Positions 30,302-36,329 of a DNA stretch of 36,611 nucleotides are shown here, piece after piece. How positions within the stretch are numbered: position 1 is the first letter of the stretch; each line of letters begins with the position of its first letter. The DNA is taken from the IMG/VR virus record IMGVR_UViG_3300043410_000257, positions 1 through 36,611 of that record, one strand, 5' to 3'. The notes beneath the pieces were generated by a model. The model did not search any database and was not told where the DNA came from. It saw only the letters and a list, made by a program, of their open reading frames with translations. The translations under genes were made by a program, and so were the position numbers. The stretch is from a virus.

Positions 30302-30405
30302 AGCGGAGCCTCAGGTAGTTGGTTACGTTGTTGCGCTTGGTAGTCGCGCTCTTGCTTGGCAGTCCACGGGACTGGGCCCGTGGGTGGTGGGAAGGGCCAT
30401 GACAT
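30298..30405 (-). CDS. Micro-protein, first gene of promoter P1 transcript (35 aa)
   Basis: ATG 30405 has AAGGAG 6 bases upstream and opens a 35-codon frame (MSWPFPPPTGPVPWTAKQER, then a Gln/Asn-rich end). Its TGA overlaps the start of the 124-aa gene. The Trp/Pro-rich N-terminus followed by a charged helix is like small host-interacting phage peptides, though that is a loose comparison. It lies about 40 bases downstream of the promoter block P1. Confidence 0.65.
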   Translation of the reverse strand: MSWPFPPPTGPVPWTAKQERDYQAQQRNQLPEAPL

Positions 30406-30420
30406 ATCTAACTCCTTGTT

Positions 30421-30465
30421 TAAACCTGCGACCTTGCAGTGGCTTGATTCTAACACGAAGTTAGA
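30421..30465. repeat. Duplicated promoter/leader block, copy 1
   Basis: This block shares with 32672-32717 the parts TAAACCTGCGAC, TGCAGTGG, ATTCTAACAC and AAGTTAGA (plus-strand reading). Within it TCTAAC-N5-GTTAGA (30449-30465) is an inverted repeat, and CTGC-N6-GCAG gives a short hairpin near the expected 5' end of the transcript. Confidence 0.8.
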
Positions 30466-30477
30466 TTGTGATGTCAA
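30447..30477 (-). promoter_or_regulatory. Promoter P1 with overlapping operator
   Basis: On the minus strand TTGACA (30477-30472) is a perfect -35. A 19-base spacer leads to TAGAAT (30452-30447), preceded by TG at the extended -10 position (TG-T-TAGAAT). The palindrome TCTAAC-TTCGT-GTTAGA covers the spacer and -10, so a bound dimer would block polymerase. Spacing with TTAGAA as -10 would be 18 bases. It would drive the genes from 30405 leftward. Confidence 0.65.
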
Positions 30478-30791
30478 TGCTTATTTGGTGGTCTGCAAGT
30501 GCCGTCACGGGCCTTGCTGATGGCTACCAACGACTCCACAGCGGCGATGCCCTCCTCCACCTTGCCGTCGATGGCTTTGTAGGCCACCAATTGGATGTGG
30601 GGGCGCACCTCTTCGTGAACCATGATCAGGGCCTTGGCGATCAGGCTGGTGCCCACGTTGACCAACACGTTGGTGGCTATGCCCATGTGGTGCTCTTCCA
30701 ACACGTCGCGCATGGCCTCCATGACTTGGTATTCAAGGTCTTCGCAGATTTCCTTGATGATCTCGATGTCTGGGTGGTTTTCCATGGTCAT
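30474..30791 (-). CDS. Unknown acidic protein (105 aa)
   Basis: A helical, acidic protein (MTMENHPDIEIIKEICEDLE, YQVMEAMRDVLEEHHMG, then a hydrophobic IATNVLVNVGTSLIAKALI). The hydrophobic stretch resembles that of the 86-aa protein at 5224 (MGEIAIKVLMNMGLPFVGAE), so the two may be distant relatives. Its stop lies inside the -35 region of promoter P1. Function is unknown. Confidence 0.6.
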   Translation of the reverse strand: MTMENHPDIEIIKEICEDLEYQVMEAMRDVLEEHHMGIATNVLVNVGTSLIAKALIMVHEEVRPHIQLVAYKAIDGKVEEGIAAVESLVAISKARDGTCRPPNKH

Positions 30792-31042
30792 TGCCTCTGT
30801 GATGGGATGCGGTTCAAGATGGCCTCTGCAAGGTCTGCATGGCCTGCTTCACGTGCCATGTCTGCACAAGCCTCACGTTCGATCAGCAAGGCCGTCTTGG
30901 TGGTTTGGATAGCCACAGTCATGATCTCGGCCTTGGCGAGGGTCAGAGCCTCGTCAAATTCGCTTTGGGTGAAGGTCTTGATGTGGCCTGCGCCACCCAA
31001 AATGGTTTTTGCCAATTGGCTCAGTTCTTTTTTCTCAGTCAT
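30788..31042 (-). CDS. Small unknown helical protein (84 aa)
   Basis: An 84-aa helical protein with a basic start (MTEKKELSQLAKTILGGAGH), then TFTQSEFDEALTLAKAEIMT and a Cys/Ala helix (TALLIEREACADMAREAGHA). The C-terminus 'ERE.CA.....AGH..LA.AI..R' is a pattern common in small phage proteins of unknown role. It overlaps both neighbours by 4-8 bases. Confidence 0.6.
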   Translation of the reverse strand: MTEKKELSQLAKTILGGAGHIKTFTQSEFDEALTLAKAEIMTVAIQTTKTALLIEREACADMAREAGHADLAEAILNRIPSQRQ

Positions 31043-31244
31043 TTTGCTCTTTCAGTTTTGCTACTTTCACTCGAATATGCCCCTCACCCATGTGCCACAT
31101 GAGTCGGTGCAGGAACTCGGACGACATCTTGGTGGTGTCGATCTCGATGTGGGCTTCGTGACACAGCCTAAGGCCATCCACGATGACCTTTGGATTCTCG
31201 TGCGTCACCGTGCTCTCGTGGACGCTGAATGTTGGCAATTCCAT
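31035..31244 (-). CDS. Small unknown protein (69 aa)
   Basis: I start at ATG 31244 (MELPTFSVHESTVTHENPKV), just after the stop of the 25-aa membrane peptide. The longer frame to 31271 would overlap that peptide. It has a beta-rich N-terminal half and a helix with KMSSEFLHRLMWHMGEGHIR. No motif is recognised. Confidence 0.6.
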   Translation of the reverse strand: MELPTFSVHESTVTHENPKVIVDGLRLCHEAHIEIDTTKMSSEFLHRLMWHMGEGHIRVKVAKLKEQND

Positions 31245-31245
31245 G

Positions 31246-31323
31246 TCAGTTCTTTGCGAAGTAGTAAGCAAGGGCGATCAGGATGATCACCCCCACCGTT
31301 TTGACGATGGGGTTCAGTTTCAT
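31246..31323 (-). CDS. Membrane micro-peptide (25 aa)
   Basis: ATG 31323 overlaps the TGA of the upstream 137-aa gene and opens a 25-codon frame (MKLNPIVKTVGVIILIALAY, ending YFAKN). It has a Lys-flanked hydrophobic helix that would span the membrane once. Its stop lies 1 base before the next ATG. Short size limits certainty, but the coupling and amphipathic ends suggest that it is translated. Confidence 0.55.
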   Translation of the reverse strand: MKLNPIVKTVGVIILIALAYYFAKN

Positions 31324-31733
31324 TTGTCGTCTCCCTTCACCAAGGCCAACACGCGAGGATCAGCGCCAGTCAGGAATTGTTGGGCGTAGGCTTGGCGTGC
31401 ATTGCGATGGTAGGACTGAGCCAACATGTTCTCGATCTCTTTGTTGCGCTGTTGGTTGGCGTGCGCGGCGTCTTTGTCGATCACGTCCACCACCCACTTG
31501 TACTTGATGTCGGCGTTGGGCTCGATGTCCAACTCTTCGTCCACCGACATGACCTCGCAGATTTTCCAAAGGTCATTGCCACCAGAGGGCACGACCACGA
31601 AGTCGCCCACCTTCACGTTGAGGTGCGTGATGTAGGTGTAGTTGCGGCTACTTGGCATTCCGTTCTCGTTGGAAAATTGAACGCTGATTGTTTTGGTGTC
31701 TTCGCGCAAGATGGCGGCGATGTTCTTGTCCAT
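31320..31733 (-). CDS. Unknown protein (137 aa)
   Basis: ATG 31733 has AAGGAG 8 bases upstream and begins MDKNIAAILREDTKTISVQF. The longer frame to 31796 lies inside the upstream gene. The middle has a beta-barrel-like KVGDFVVVPSGGNDLWKICE followed by acidic strands. The C-terminal part is helical, with HANQQRNKEIENMLAQSYHR. The pattern suggests a small SH3-like barrel plus helices. I do not recognise the family. Confidence 0.65.
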   Translation of the reverse strand: MDKNIAAILREDTKTISVQFSNENGMPSSRNYTYITHLNVKVGDFVVVPSGGNDLWKICEVMSVDEELDIEPNADIKYKWVVDVIDKDAAHANQQRNKEIENMLAQSYHRNARQAYAQQFLTGADPRVLALVKGDDK

Positions 31734-31743
31734 GGTGTTCTCC

Positions 31744-32025
31744 TTAGGCTGTGTATTCGATGGCTTGCAGTTTGCTGATGCGGTCGTTGATGTCATTGAC
31801 CGTGGCTTGGTAGTCTGCCCTTGCTTTTTGTTTTTGGGCCTCTAGCGCGGCGATCTGGCTGGGGCGCGGGTCAAAGTTTTCTGGAACTTCAATTTCCAGT
31901 TCTTGGCTGTTTACGTAAATCATGGTGTCAGTGCTATCGACTTTTGCGTAAAACAACAAGTATTCGCCTTTGTCTTCCCATCTGTATTTGTTGTAGTAAA
32001 CGTGTGCTGTGAGTTTGACTTTCAT
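31744..32025 (-). CDS. Unknown protein (93 aa)
   Basis: ATG 32025 has AAGGGG upstream and begins MKVKLTAHVYYNKYRWEDKG. The longer frame to 32181 runs through the upstream gene and is rejected. The first half is beta-rich. The second half is a coiled coil (AALEAQKQKARADYQATVND). An internal parallel is the 104-aa neighbour, also a small beta-then-helix protein. Function is unknown. Confidence 0.65.
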   Translation of the reverse strand: MKVKLTAHVYYNKYRWEDKGEYLLFYAKVDSTDTMIYVNSQELEIEVPENFDPRPSQIAALEAQKQKARADYQATVNDINDRISKLQAIEYTA

Positions 32026-32035
32026 GATGATCCCC

Positions 32036-32350
32036 TTAACCGATGTGAATGATTTGCAGTTTGCCCATTGCTTGGGCGGCTTGCATGAGTGTCTTGACTT
32101 CTTTGACTGCTTGGCGACGAATGTCGTTGAGTTCTTTGGCAATGTCGTCACCGCCGATCTCTTTGATCCATCCAGAGCCATACCAACAATCTTGGTGGTC
32201 GTGGTAGTTCAACTCGATCCAGTTCTCACCCCAACGAATGTCAAAGTTTCTGCCGCCTTGCTTGATGTACTCGCCCAAGGTGCGCATGATCAAAGCCCGT
32301 GAAGGCTTGCGGTTGTAGTCGATGCCAATGACTGGGTATGTGTTGCTCAT
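32036..32350 (-). CDS. Unknown protein (104 aa)
   Basis: ATG 32350 with AGGAGG upstream begins MSNTYPVIGIDYNRKPSRAL. The frame to 32545 lies in the preceding gene and is rejected. A Trp-rich middle (DIRWGENWIELNYHDHQDCW) is followed by a helical C-terminus ending LIQAAQAMGKLQIIHIG-like. No motif suggests an enzyme. Confidence 0.62.
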   Translation of the reverse strand: MSNTYPVIGIDYNRKPSRALIMRTLGEYIKQGGRNFDIRWGENWIELNYHDHQDCWYGSGWIKEIGGDDIAKELNDIRRQAVKEVKTLMQAAQAMGKLQIIHIG

Positions 32351-32363
32351 GATGGCCTCCTGA

Positions 32364-32657
32364 TTAACGTGATGTTGTCTTGATGCTGAACACAGCAGTG
32401 GTGCTGGTGAACTCAGCGATCTTGTCGGCAGGAATAGACAAAGCCTCTGCCAATGCTTTCCAATCGGTGACTGAGCGGTTTGACTCGACGTATGTGCATT
32501 TGAACAATGAACCCTCGAAGACTTTGTTGTCGCCCTTGCTGGCAACGTCTTTCATCGCATCTTTGATCTTGTCGGCTTGCTTGGTGAGCGTAGCGATCTG
32601 TGCCAACAATGTGCCGAGTTCGTCAGCGGAAGCGGGGGTGGTAGTGATAGTTGTCAT
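32364..32657 (-). CDS. Unknown helical protein, first gene of promoter P2 transcript (97 aa)
   Basis: ATG 32657 has AGGAG 7 bases upstream and begins MTTITTTPASADELGTLLAQ. A frame to 32741 would extend across promoter P2 and is rejected. A long helix (IATLTKQADKIKDAMKDVAS) is followed by a beta segment (KVFEGSLFKCTYVESNRSVT) and a KALAEALSIPADKIAEFTS end. I recall this layout in small phage proteins beside recombination genes, with no known role. Confidence 0.65.
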   Translation of the reverse strand: MTTITTTPASADELGTLLAQIATLTKQADKIKDAMKDVASKGDNKVFEGSLFKCTYVESNRSVTDWKALAEALSIPADKIAEFTSTTAVFSIKTTSR

Positions 32658-32671
32658 TTGATACTCCTGAA

Positions 32672-32717
32672 TAAACCTGCGACTGTGCAGTGGAAACAAT
32701 TCTAACACCAAGTTAGA
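32672..32717. repeat. Duplicated promoter/leader block, copy 2
   Basis: The second copy of the block at 30421-30465. The inverted repeat TCTAAC-N5-GTTAGA lies at 32701-32717 and the CTGC-N6-GCAG hairpin at about 32677-32690. The copies differ in the spacer bases and by one insertion between -10 and the CCACTGC leader. Confidence 0.8.
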
Positions 32718-32750
32718 GTCTGTTGGCGAGTTTTTTTTCAAATATTTTTG
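32699..32750 (-). promoter_or_regulatory. Promoter P2 with operator and UP-like A-tracts
   Basis: The -10 is TAGAAT (32704-32699) with an extended TG. The aligned -35 is TCGCCA (32729-32724), a 4 of 6 match. Directly upstream on the minus strand is an A/T-rich tract (32750-32731, AAAATATTTGAAAAAAAA-like), typical of an UP element. The palindrome TCTAAC-N5-GTTAGA overlaps spacer and -10. It would drive the genes from 32657 leftward. Confidence 0.6.
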
Positions 32751-32785
32751 TAGGTGCTTTCCCTAAGTTACGGAATGAATACCAA

Positions 32786-33058
32786 TTATTTACTAATCAG
32801 ATTAGTAAAGACGTTGCGAATGGTCACATTCAAGGCGTCGTTTTCGTCCATCTTTGCAATGGCCCATGCCCTCTTTTGCCCGTGCCATCCCATCATGGAG
32901 CCTTGGTGGCAGGACTTGCACAGGGCCACGCATGTGTAGTGGTTGCCCTGCTTGATATGGTGGGCGTCTGAAGGCCCTGCGGCCTCACAGACAGAGCAGG
33001 GTTGCTCTTTGACCAACTGCACCCATGCACGCTCACTCTTGTTGTAACTGCCGTTCAC
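32786..33058 (-). CDS. HNH nuclease, Ref-like (90 aa)
   Basis: C21-x2-C24 and C47-x2-C50-H51 form the zinc knuckles around the HH motif (A-H33-H34-I). H59 lies in MGWHGQKRAWA. The pattern PCSVC...DAHHIK...CKSCHQG...GWHG resembles P1 Ref, a RecA-dependent HNH nuclease, though it is only the core domain. Its last residues (TNLISK) are encoded by copy 3 of the 17-bp palindrome, so the palindrome is part of the coding frame. It overlaps the upstream gene by 4 bases. Confidence 0.75.
   Translation of the reverse strand: MNGSYNKSERAWVQLVKEQPCSVCEAAGPSDAHHIKQGNHYTCVALCKSCHQGSMMGWHGQKRAWAIAKMDENDALNVTIRNVFTNLISK
32789..32809. repeat. 17-bp palindrome, copy 3 (TTTACTAATC-a-GATTAGTAAA)
   Basis: A perfect palindrome with 10-base arms at the 3' end of the HNH gene. 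It lies about 60 bases upstream (minus strand) of the -35 of promoter P2, so a protein bound here could act on P2. Confidence 0.88.
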
Positions 33059-33396
33059 ATGACCGCCTTGTCAAAGGTACGATTGTTTGCCTGCTCTGAC
33101 CTCCAACAGTCGATTCGTGCCTGTGCCGACACCAATCCCCAGCGCAACTCTTCTTCGCGCTCTACAGCCGCTTCCAGCCCCTTGAGCACCTCGATGTACG
33201 CAGGGTCTGCGTATGCCTCGATTTCAGCCACTGCCGCTGACTTGGCACGACCGTCTGCGAGTGCGGCCTTCATGAGCATGGCCTTCTGGCTTTTGCGGTA
33301 TTCCTCTAAATACACACGATGCGCTTTTGCTTCTGCGTATTTGGCGCCATGGGTGTACAGGTAGTCCACAGCATCATTGATTGATTTTTGGCTCAT
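33055..33396 (-). CDS. Conserved helical phage protein, unknown (113 aa)
   Basis: An all-helical protein, with KSINDAVDYLYTHGAKYAEA, HRVYLEEYRKSQKAMLMKAA and an ending E-E-L-R-W-G-L-V-S-A-Q-A-R-I-D-C-W-R-S. This pattern (EAYA.P.Y...L.GL..A....E.LRW.L..AQ..I..WRS..A) is widespread in small phage proteins close to recombination genes, with no known role that I can recall. It is coupled to the HNH gene by overlap. Confidence 0.7.
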   Translation of the reverse strand: MSQKSINDAVDYLYTHGAKYAEAKAHRVYLEEYRKSQKAMLMKAALADGRAKSAAVAEIEAYADPAYIEVLKGLEAAVEREEELRWGLVSAQARIDCWRSEQANNRTFDKAVM

Positions 33397-33397
33397 G

Positions 33398-33829
33398 TCA
33401 GTACATCCCTTCGAGGTTTGGTGGTGTGTAGGTGGGGCCCTTCATGATCTTGCCGTTCTCATTGAAGATTGGGTTGCCCTCAGCGTCGTATTTGCTCCAA
33501 TTGCTTCGATCGACTTCTTTCACTGCGGCACGCATGTCCATCTTTGCGCAGTGGCCTGTGCCCACGGCGGTGACGACTTGATCTGCGAGGCCATCTAAGA
33601 ACTCTTTGCGGTCGATGATGTTCATCTCAATTGCTCCAGACTTCAAGAGCACAGCGAGTGTGTTCATGGCCTCCATTGCATCTTGCAAGAGTCGAGGGTC
33701 GTTGCATTCGAGTGCGCTCATCGTTTCGTGAATCTCTTCAAAGTGACAGCCGAGTTGCACTTGGAAGTTTTCGTTGATCGGGTCTGGTCGGGCACGCTCG
33801 TGCCACTGTGCGATTGAATTGATGCTCAT
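33398..33829 (-). CDS. MazG/PRA-PH-like nucleotide pyrophosphohydrolase (143 aa)
   Basis: The acidic cluster E31-E32-x2-E35 (HFEEIHET) and D79/D83 (EFLDGLADQ) match the metal-binding helices of all-alpha NTP pyrophosphohydrolases. These hydrolyse (d)NTPs or nucleotide alarmones to monophosphates. The C-terminal VDRSNWSKYDAEGNPIFNENG then GPTYTPP is a signature of the phage branch of this group. It is followed by the helical protein at 33055. It probably adjusts nucleotide pools or removes unusual nucleotides. Confidence 0.78.
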   Translation of the reverse strand: MSINSIAQWHERARPDPINENFQVQLGCHFEEIHETMSALECNDPRLLQDAMEAMNTLAVLLKSGAIEMNIIDRKEFLDGLADQVVTAVGTGHCAKMDMRAAVKEVDRSNWSKYDAEGNPIFNENGKIMKGPTYTPPNLEGMY

Positions 33830-34017
33830 TTGTTCATCTCCTCAATAAGCGCCGCACACAGTTGTCTTGCGGCATCGTTTCCATAGTGGACTGAGATCAC
33901 GACTGTGTCCCCTTCCACGCGAACGCCTCGCATCAATCCAGCCCAGTCACGCTTGGGTTCTAGGTCGTACTTGCCAGCACGCATCACGATCTTGTCTTTG
34001 TGTATTTCCATTGGCAT
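33826..34017 (-). CDS. Small unknown protein (63 aa)
   Basis: ATG 34017 has a strong AGGAG and a good spacer (AAAAAA). The ATG at 34068 overlaps the resolvase stop but has no ribosome-binding site, and would add 17 residues. The product begins MPMEIHKDKIVMRAGKYDLE and is beta-rich, with RDWAGLMRGVRVEGDTVVIS and a helical end. I do not recognise it. Confidence 0.6.
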   Translation of the reverse strand: MPMEIHKDKIVMRAGKYDLEPKRDWAGLMRGVRVEGDTVVISVHYGNDAARQLCAALIEEMNK

Positions 34018-34064
34018 TTTTTTCTCCTGTCTGAAGGGCGCTGTCAGCCCTATTGGTTTTCGTG

Positions 34065-34514
34065 TCATGACCCATGCTTTGCGATGAGTGCGGCGTCAGC
34101 CAGTGCTTGGCCTTTGCCCTTCTTGTGCAACTCTTTCCACTGAGGCCAGAGTTGTATTGCTCGTGCTCGTGCGGCGTCCTTGTCGGTGCCAATGAGGCCC
34201 TGCGACTTCTTCCATGCCTGCGGTGTCACCAGCGTGCAGGGAATGCCCATGGCGCCCAACACGCCCATGATGGTGCCCGTGCTGTGACCGAAGTTGAACA
34301 TCGACGACACGCCTTGGCCCGGCATCGCTCCAACCTGCTCAACGAACACATGGTCACACAGTGACGCGCCCATGAAGTCAGCCACTGCCGCCGCATTCAC
34401 GCGAGTGGCAGAGCCGACTTTCATCGTGGGCATCTCCATCCATTCAATGGGTGTGCCGTCTTCCAACAAAACCAGTGCGCCTGTCGCGCCCGGATCAATA
34501 CCAACGACTCGCAT
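34065..34514 (-). CDS. RuvC-like Holliday-junction resolvase (149 aa)
   Basis: An RNase H-fold nuclease. D7 (GIDPGATGA) is the first catalytic Asp, E59 (VFVEQVGAMPGQG) the second acidic residue, and D140 (LADAALIAKHG) the last. VTPQAWKKSQG (97-107) and GTDKDAARARAIQLWPQ (109-125) match conserved RuvC family parts. It would resolve four-way junctions during phage recombination and before packaging. It lies directly downstream of the RtcB-like gene, whose stop is adjacent. Confidence 0.88.
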   Translation of the reverse strand: MRVVGIDPGATGALVLLEDGTPIEWMEMPTMKVGSATRVNAAAVADFMGASLCDHVFVEQVGAMPGQGVSSMFNFGHSTGTIMGVLGAMGIPCTLVTPQAWKKSQGLIGTDKDAARARAIQLWPQWKELHKKGKGQALADAALIAKHGS

Positions 34515-35711
34515 TTAATTTCCTTTCACGCAGAGCACCTGCTTGAGTTGGTGGACAACCTCAACGAGGTCGGTTTGGTTTGCCATCACTTGGTCGATGT
34601 CTTTGTACGACGCTGGGATTTCGTCGATGACTGCCTCGTCTTTGCGGCACTCGACGCCTTCGGTTTGAGCGATGAGGTCAGTAATGCTGAAACGCCTTTT
34701 AGCTTCAGCTCTGGACATAACCCGTCCTGCCCCATGTGAACAAGAACAATAGGATTGCAAGTCACCCTTTCCACGGACAATATAGCTTCTCTGCCCCATA
34801 GAACCCGGAATAATTCCGAGGTCTCCGGATCGCGCACGAATAGCTCCTTTACGAGTAACCCACATGTTGCGACCAAAGTGATTCTCCTTCTCGACATAGT
34901 TGTGATGGCAGTTGATTGCCTCTTGTGTGATGGTGAATGGTTTGGTGATGGACTGCTTCATGGCCTCGATGACCTGCTCCATCATCAAGCGGCGGTTCTC
35001 AAGCGCGTAGTTCTGCGCCCAGCCCACTGCCGTCATGTAGTCGTTGAATTCCTCTGTGTCCTCTGGGAAGTACGCAAGGTCGTCGTCTGGCAATGAGATG
35101 AAGAACTTCTCCATCTTTCGCTTTGCTTTTGCGATGTAGTGCGTGCCAATCATGTTGCCGATGCCACGCGAACCAGAGTGCAACATGATCCACACATCTT
35201 GGTTCTCGTCGATGCACACTTCAATAAAGTGGTTGCCCGATCCCAGCGTGCCAAGTTGTGGGCCTGCCTTTTTCCAGTACTCGCCAGCGATCTCGTTGAG
35301 GTTTTGACACAGGTAAAAATCCGTATCTGGCAAGCGCTTGTATCGCTCGTTCAAGTCCTCTTCTTTTTGCAAACGACCACCAGCACCCAATGGCACGCGC
35401 TTCTCGATCTCGTCACGAAGGGGCTTGAGGTTGTCTGGCAGGTCGGTGGCCTTCAAAGACAAACGCACGGCGTTCATGCCGCAACCGATGTCTACCCCTA
35501 CCGCCGCAGGAATGACGGCCTTCTCGGTGGCAATAACGGTGCCCACGGTCGATCCGATGCCAGCGTGCACATCGGGCATGCAGGCCACGCCATTGCTGTT
35601 GATGAATGGCAGGCGTGACAGATTCTTGAGTTGGGTCAGTGCTGACGCCTCAACTTCGTCTGTCCAAATTTTGATTGGGCGTGAACCCTCTTCTTGAATA
35701 ACTTGTTTCAT
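34515..35711 (-). CDS. rtcB: RtcB-type RNA ligase (398 aa)
   Basis: Mn/GTP-binding motifs are present: CMPDVHAG (44-51), VGVDIGCGMNAVR (71-83, with D74 and C77), GSGNHFIEV (157-165, H161), LHSGSRG (177-183, H178), and the guanylation motif SCSHGAGR (323-330, H326 the likely nucleophile). RtcB joins 3'-phosphate or cyclic phosphate ends to 5'-OH ends of RNA, as left by anticodon nucleases. In phages it may repair host tRNA cut as a defence. The length (398) is slightly below the E. coli enzyme (about 408), and all core motifs are intact. Confidence 0.93.
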   Translation of the reverse strand: MKQVIQEEGSRPIKIWTDEVEASALTQLKNLSRLPFINSNGVACMPDVHAGIGSTVGTVIATEKAVIPAAVGVDIGCGMNAVRLSLKATDLPDNLKPLRDEIEKRVPLGAGGRLQKEEDLNERYKRLPDTDFYLCQNLNEIAGEYWKKAGPQLGTLGSGNHFIEVCIDENQDVWIMLHSGSRGIGNMIGTHYIAKAKRKMEKFFISLPDDDLAYFPEDTEEFNDYMTAVGWAQNYALENRRLMMEQVIEAMKQSITKPFTITQEAINCHHNYVEKENHFGRNMWVTRKGAIRARSGDLGIIPGSMGQRSYIVRGKGDLQSYCSCSHGAGRVMSRAEAKRRFSITDLIAQTEGVECRKDEAVIDEIPASYKDIDQVMANQTDLVEVVHQLKQVLCVKGN

Positions 35712-35986
35712 TTTTTACCTTTCAATTCAAAGTGGTCACACCGTTGAAGGATGAACCTCAATGGCATGGTTGGTTTTCCGTATTTGTCGCGGTACTTTGT
35801 GCAGTGCTTCGCCACGTAGTTGCGGCATTCAAAGCACACCCTTCGGTCGTCTTGTGGGTCAAGGTCTCTGTCCCACATCTGGTCTGCCAGTTGCCACGCT
35901 TGGCCTTCGCACAATCCTTCGTCTGTGAATGTCTTGAAACGTCGGGTGTGGCGGTCAATTGCTTTTTCGATTTCTTCTTCTTTCAC
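35708..35986 (-). CDS. Cys-rich Zn-ribbon protein, unknown (92 aa)
   Basis: The charged helical N-terminus (about 1-47) is followed by CFECRNYVAKHC (C51, C54, C62) and a C-terminal CDHFELKG. The four Cys fit a zinc finger. The final PLRFILQRCDHFE is typical of small phage/plasmid zinc-ribbon proteins of unknown function. Its stop overlaps the rtcB ATG by 4 bases, so the two are coupled. Confidence 0.7.
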   Translation of the reverse strand: MKEEEIEKAIDRHTRRFKTFTDEGLCEGQAWQLADQMWDRDLDPQDDRRVCFECRNYVAKHCTKYRDKYGKPTMPLRFILQRCDHFELKGKK

Positions 35987-36174
35987 TTATTGAATCCTCC
36001 GTAGTGCCTGCTGACGTTGTGCAAAACAATTGCTTTGATCATCTCTTGCACGACTGGCTCCAATGCTTGAAACTCTTCGTTCTTTTCAAACACCTCGTCA
36101 AAGATTTCTTTGAAAGATTTACCCAGCGCCAGCGTATATGCGCGACTGCGTGCTTCGCATTCTTCGTCTGTCAT
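35983..36174 (-). CDS. Small unknown protein (63 aa)
   Basis: A 63-aa helical protein (MTDEECEARSRAYTLALGKS, then FEKNEEFQALEPVVQEMIKA). No motif. It overlaps both neighbours by 4 bases. Function is unknown. Confidence 0.6.
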   Translation of the reverse strand: MTDEECEARSRAYTLALGKSFKEIFDEVFEKNEEFQALEPVVQEMIKAIVLHNVSRHYGGFNK

Positions 36175-36329
36175 GTTTTCACCTTTTTGATGTCACCGCA
36201 TTTTTGGCACTGAAGGATGAAATGTTGCTCAATTGGCATTGAGTCTGTTTCACGCTCCATCTTCTTGACGACCTTGATAATCTTCCATCGATGACGGCAT
36301 GGTCGAAACAGTAGGTACAGCCACTTCAT
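36171..36329 (-). CDS. Small zinc-ribbon protein (52 aa)
   Basis: ATG 36329 overlaps the TGA of the upstream gene. The frame reaching 36359 would add 10 residues without a ribosome-binding site. The N-terminus MKWLYLLFRPCRHRW and C-terminus ILQCQKCGDIKKVK give C11-H13 and C43-x2-C46, a one-domain zinc ribbon. Such proteins are common in phage early regions, with unknown partners. Confidence 0.65.
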   Translation of the reverse strand: MKWLYLLFRPCRHRWKIIKVVKKMERETDSMPIEQHFILQCQKCGDIKKVKT

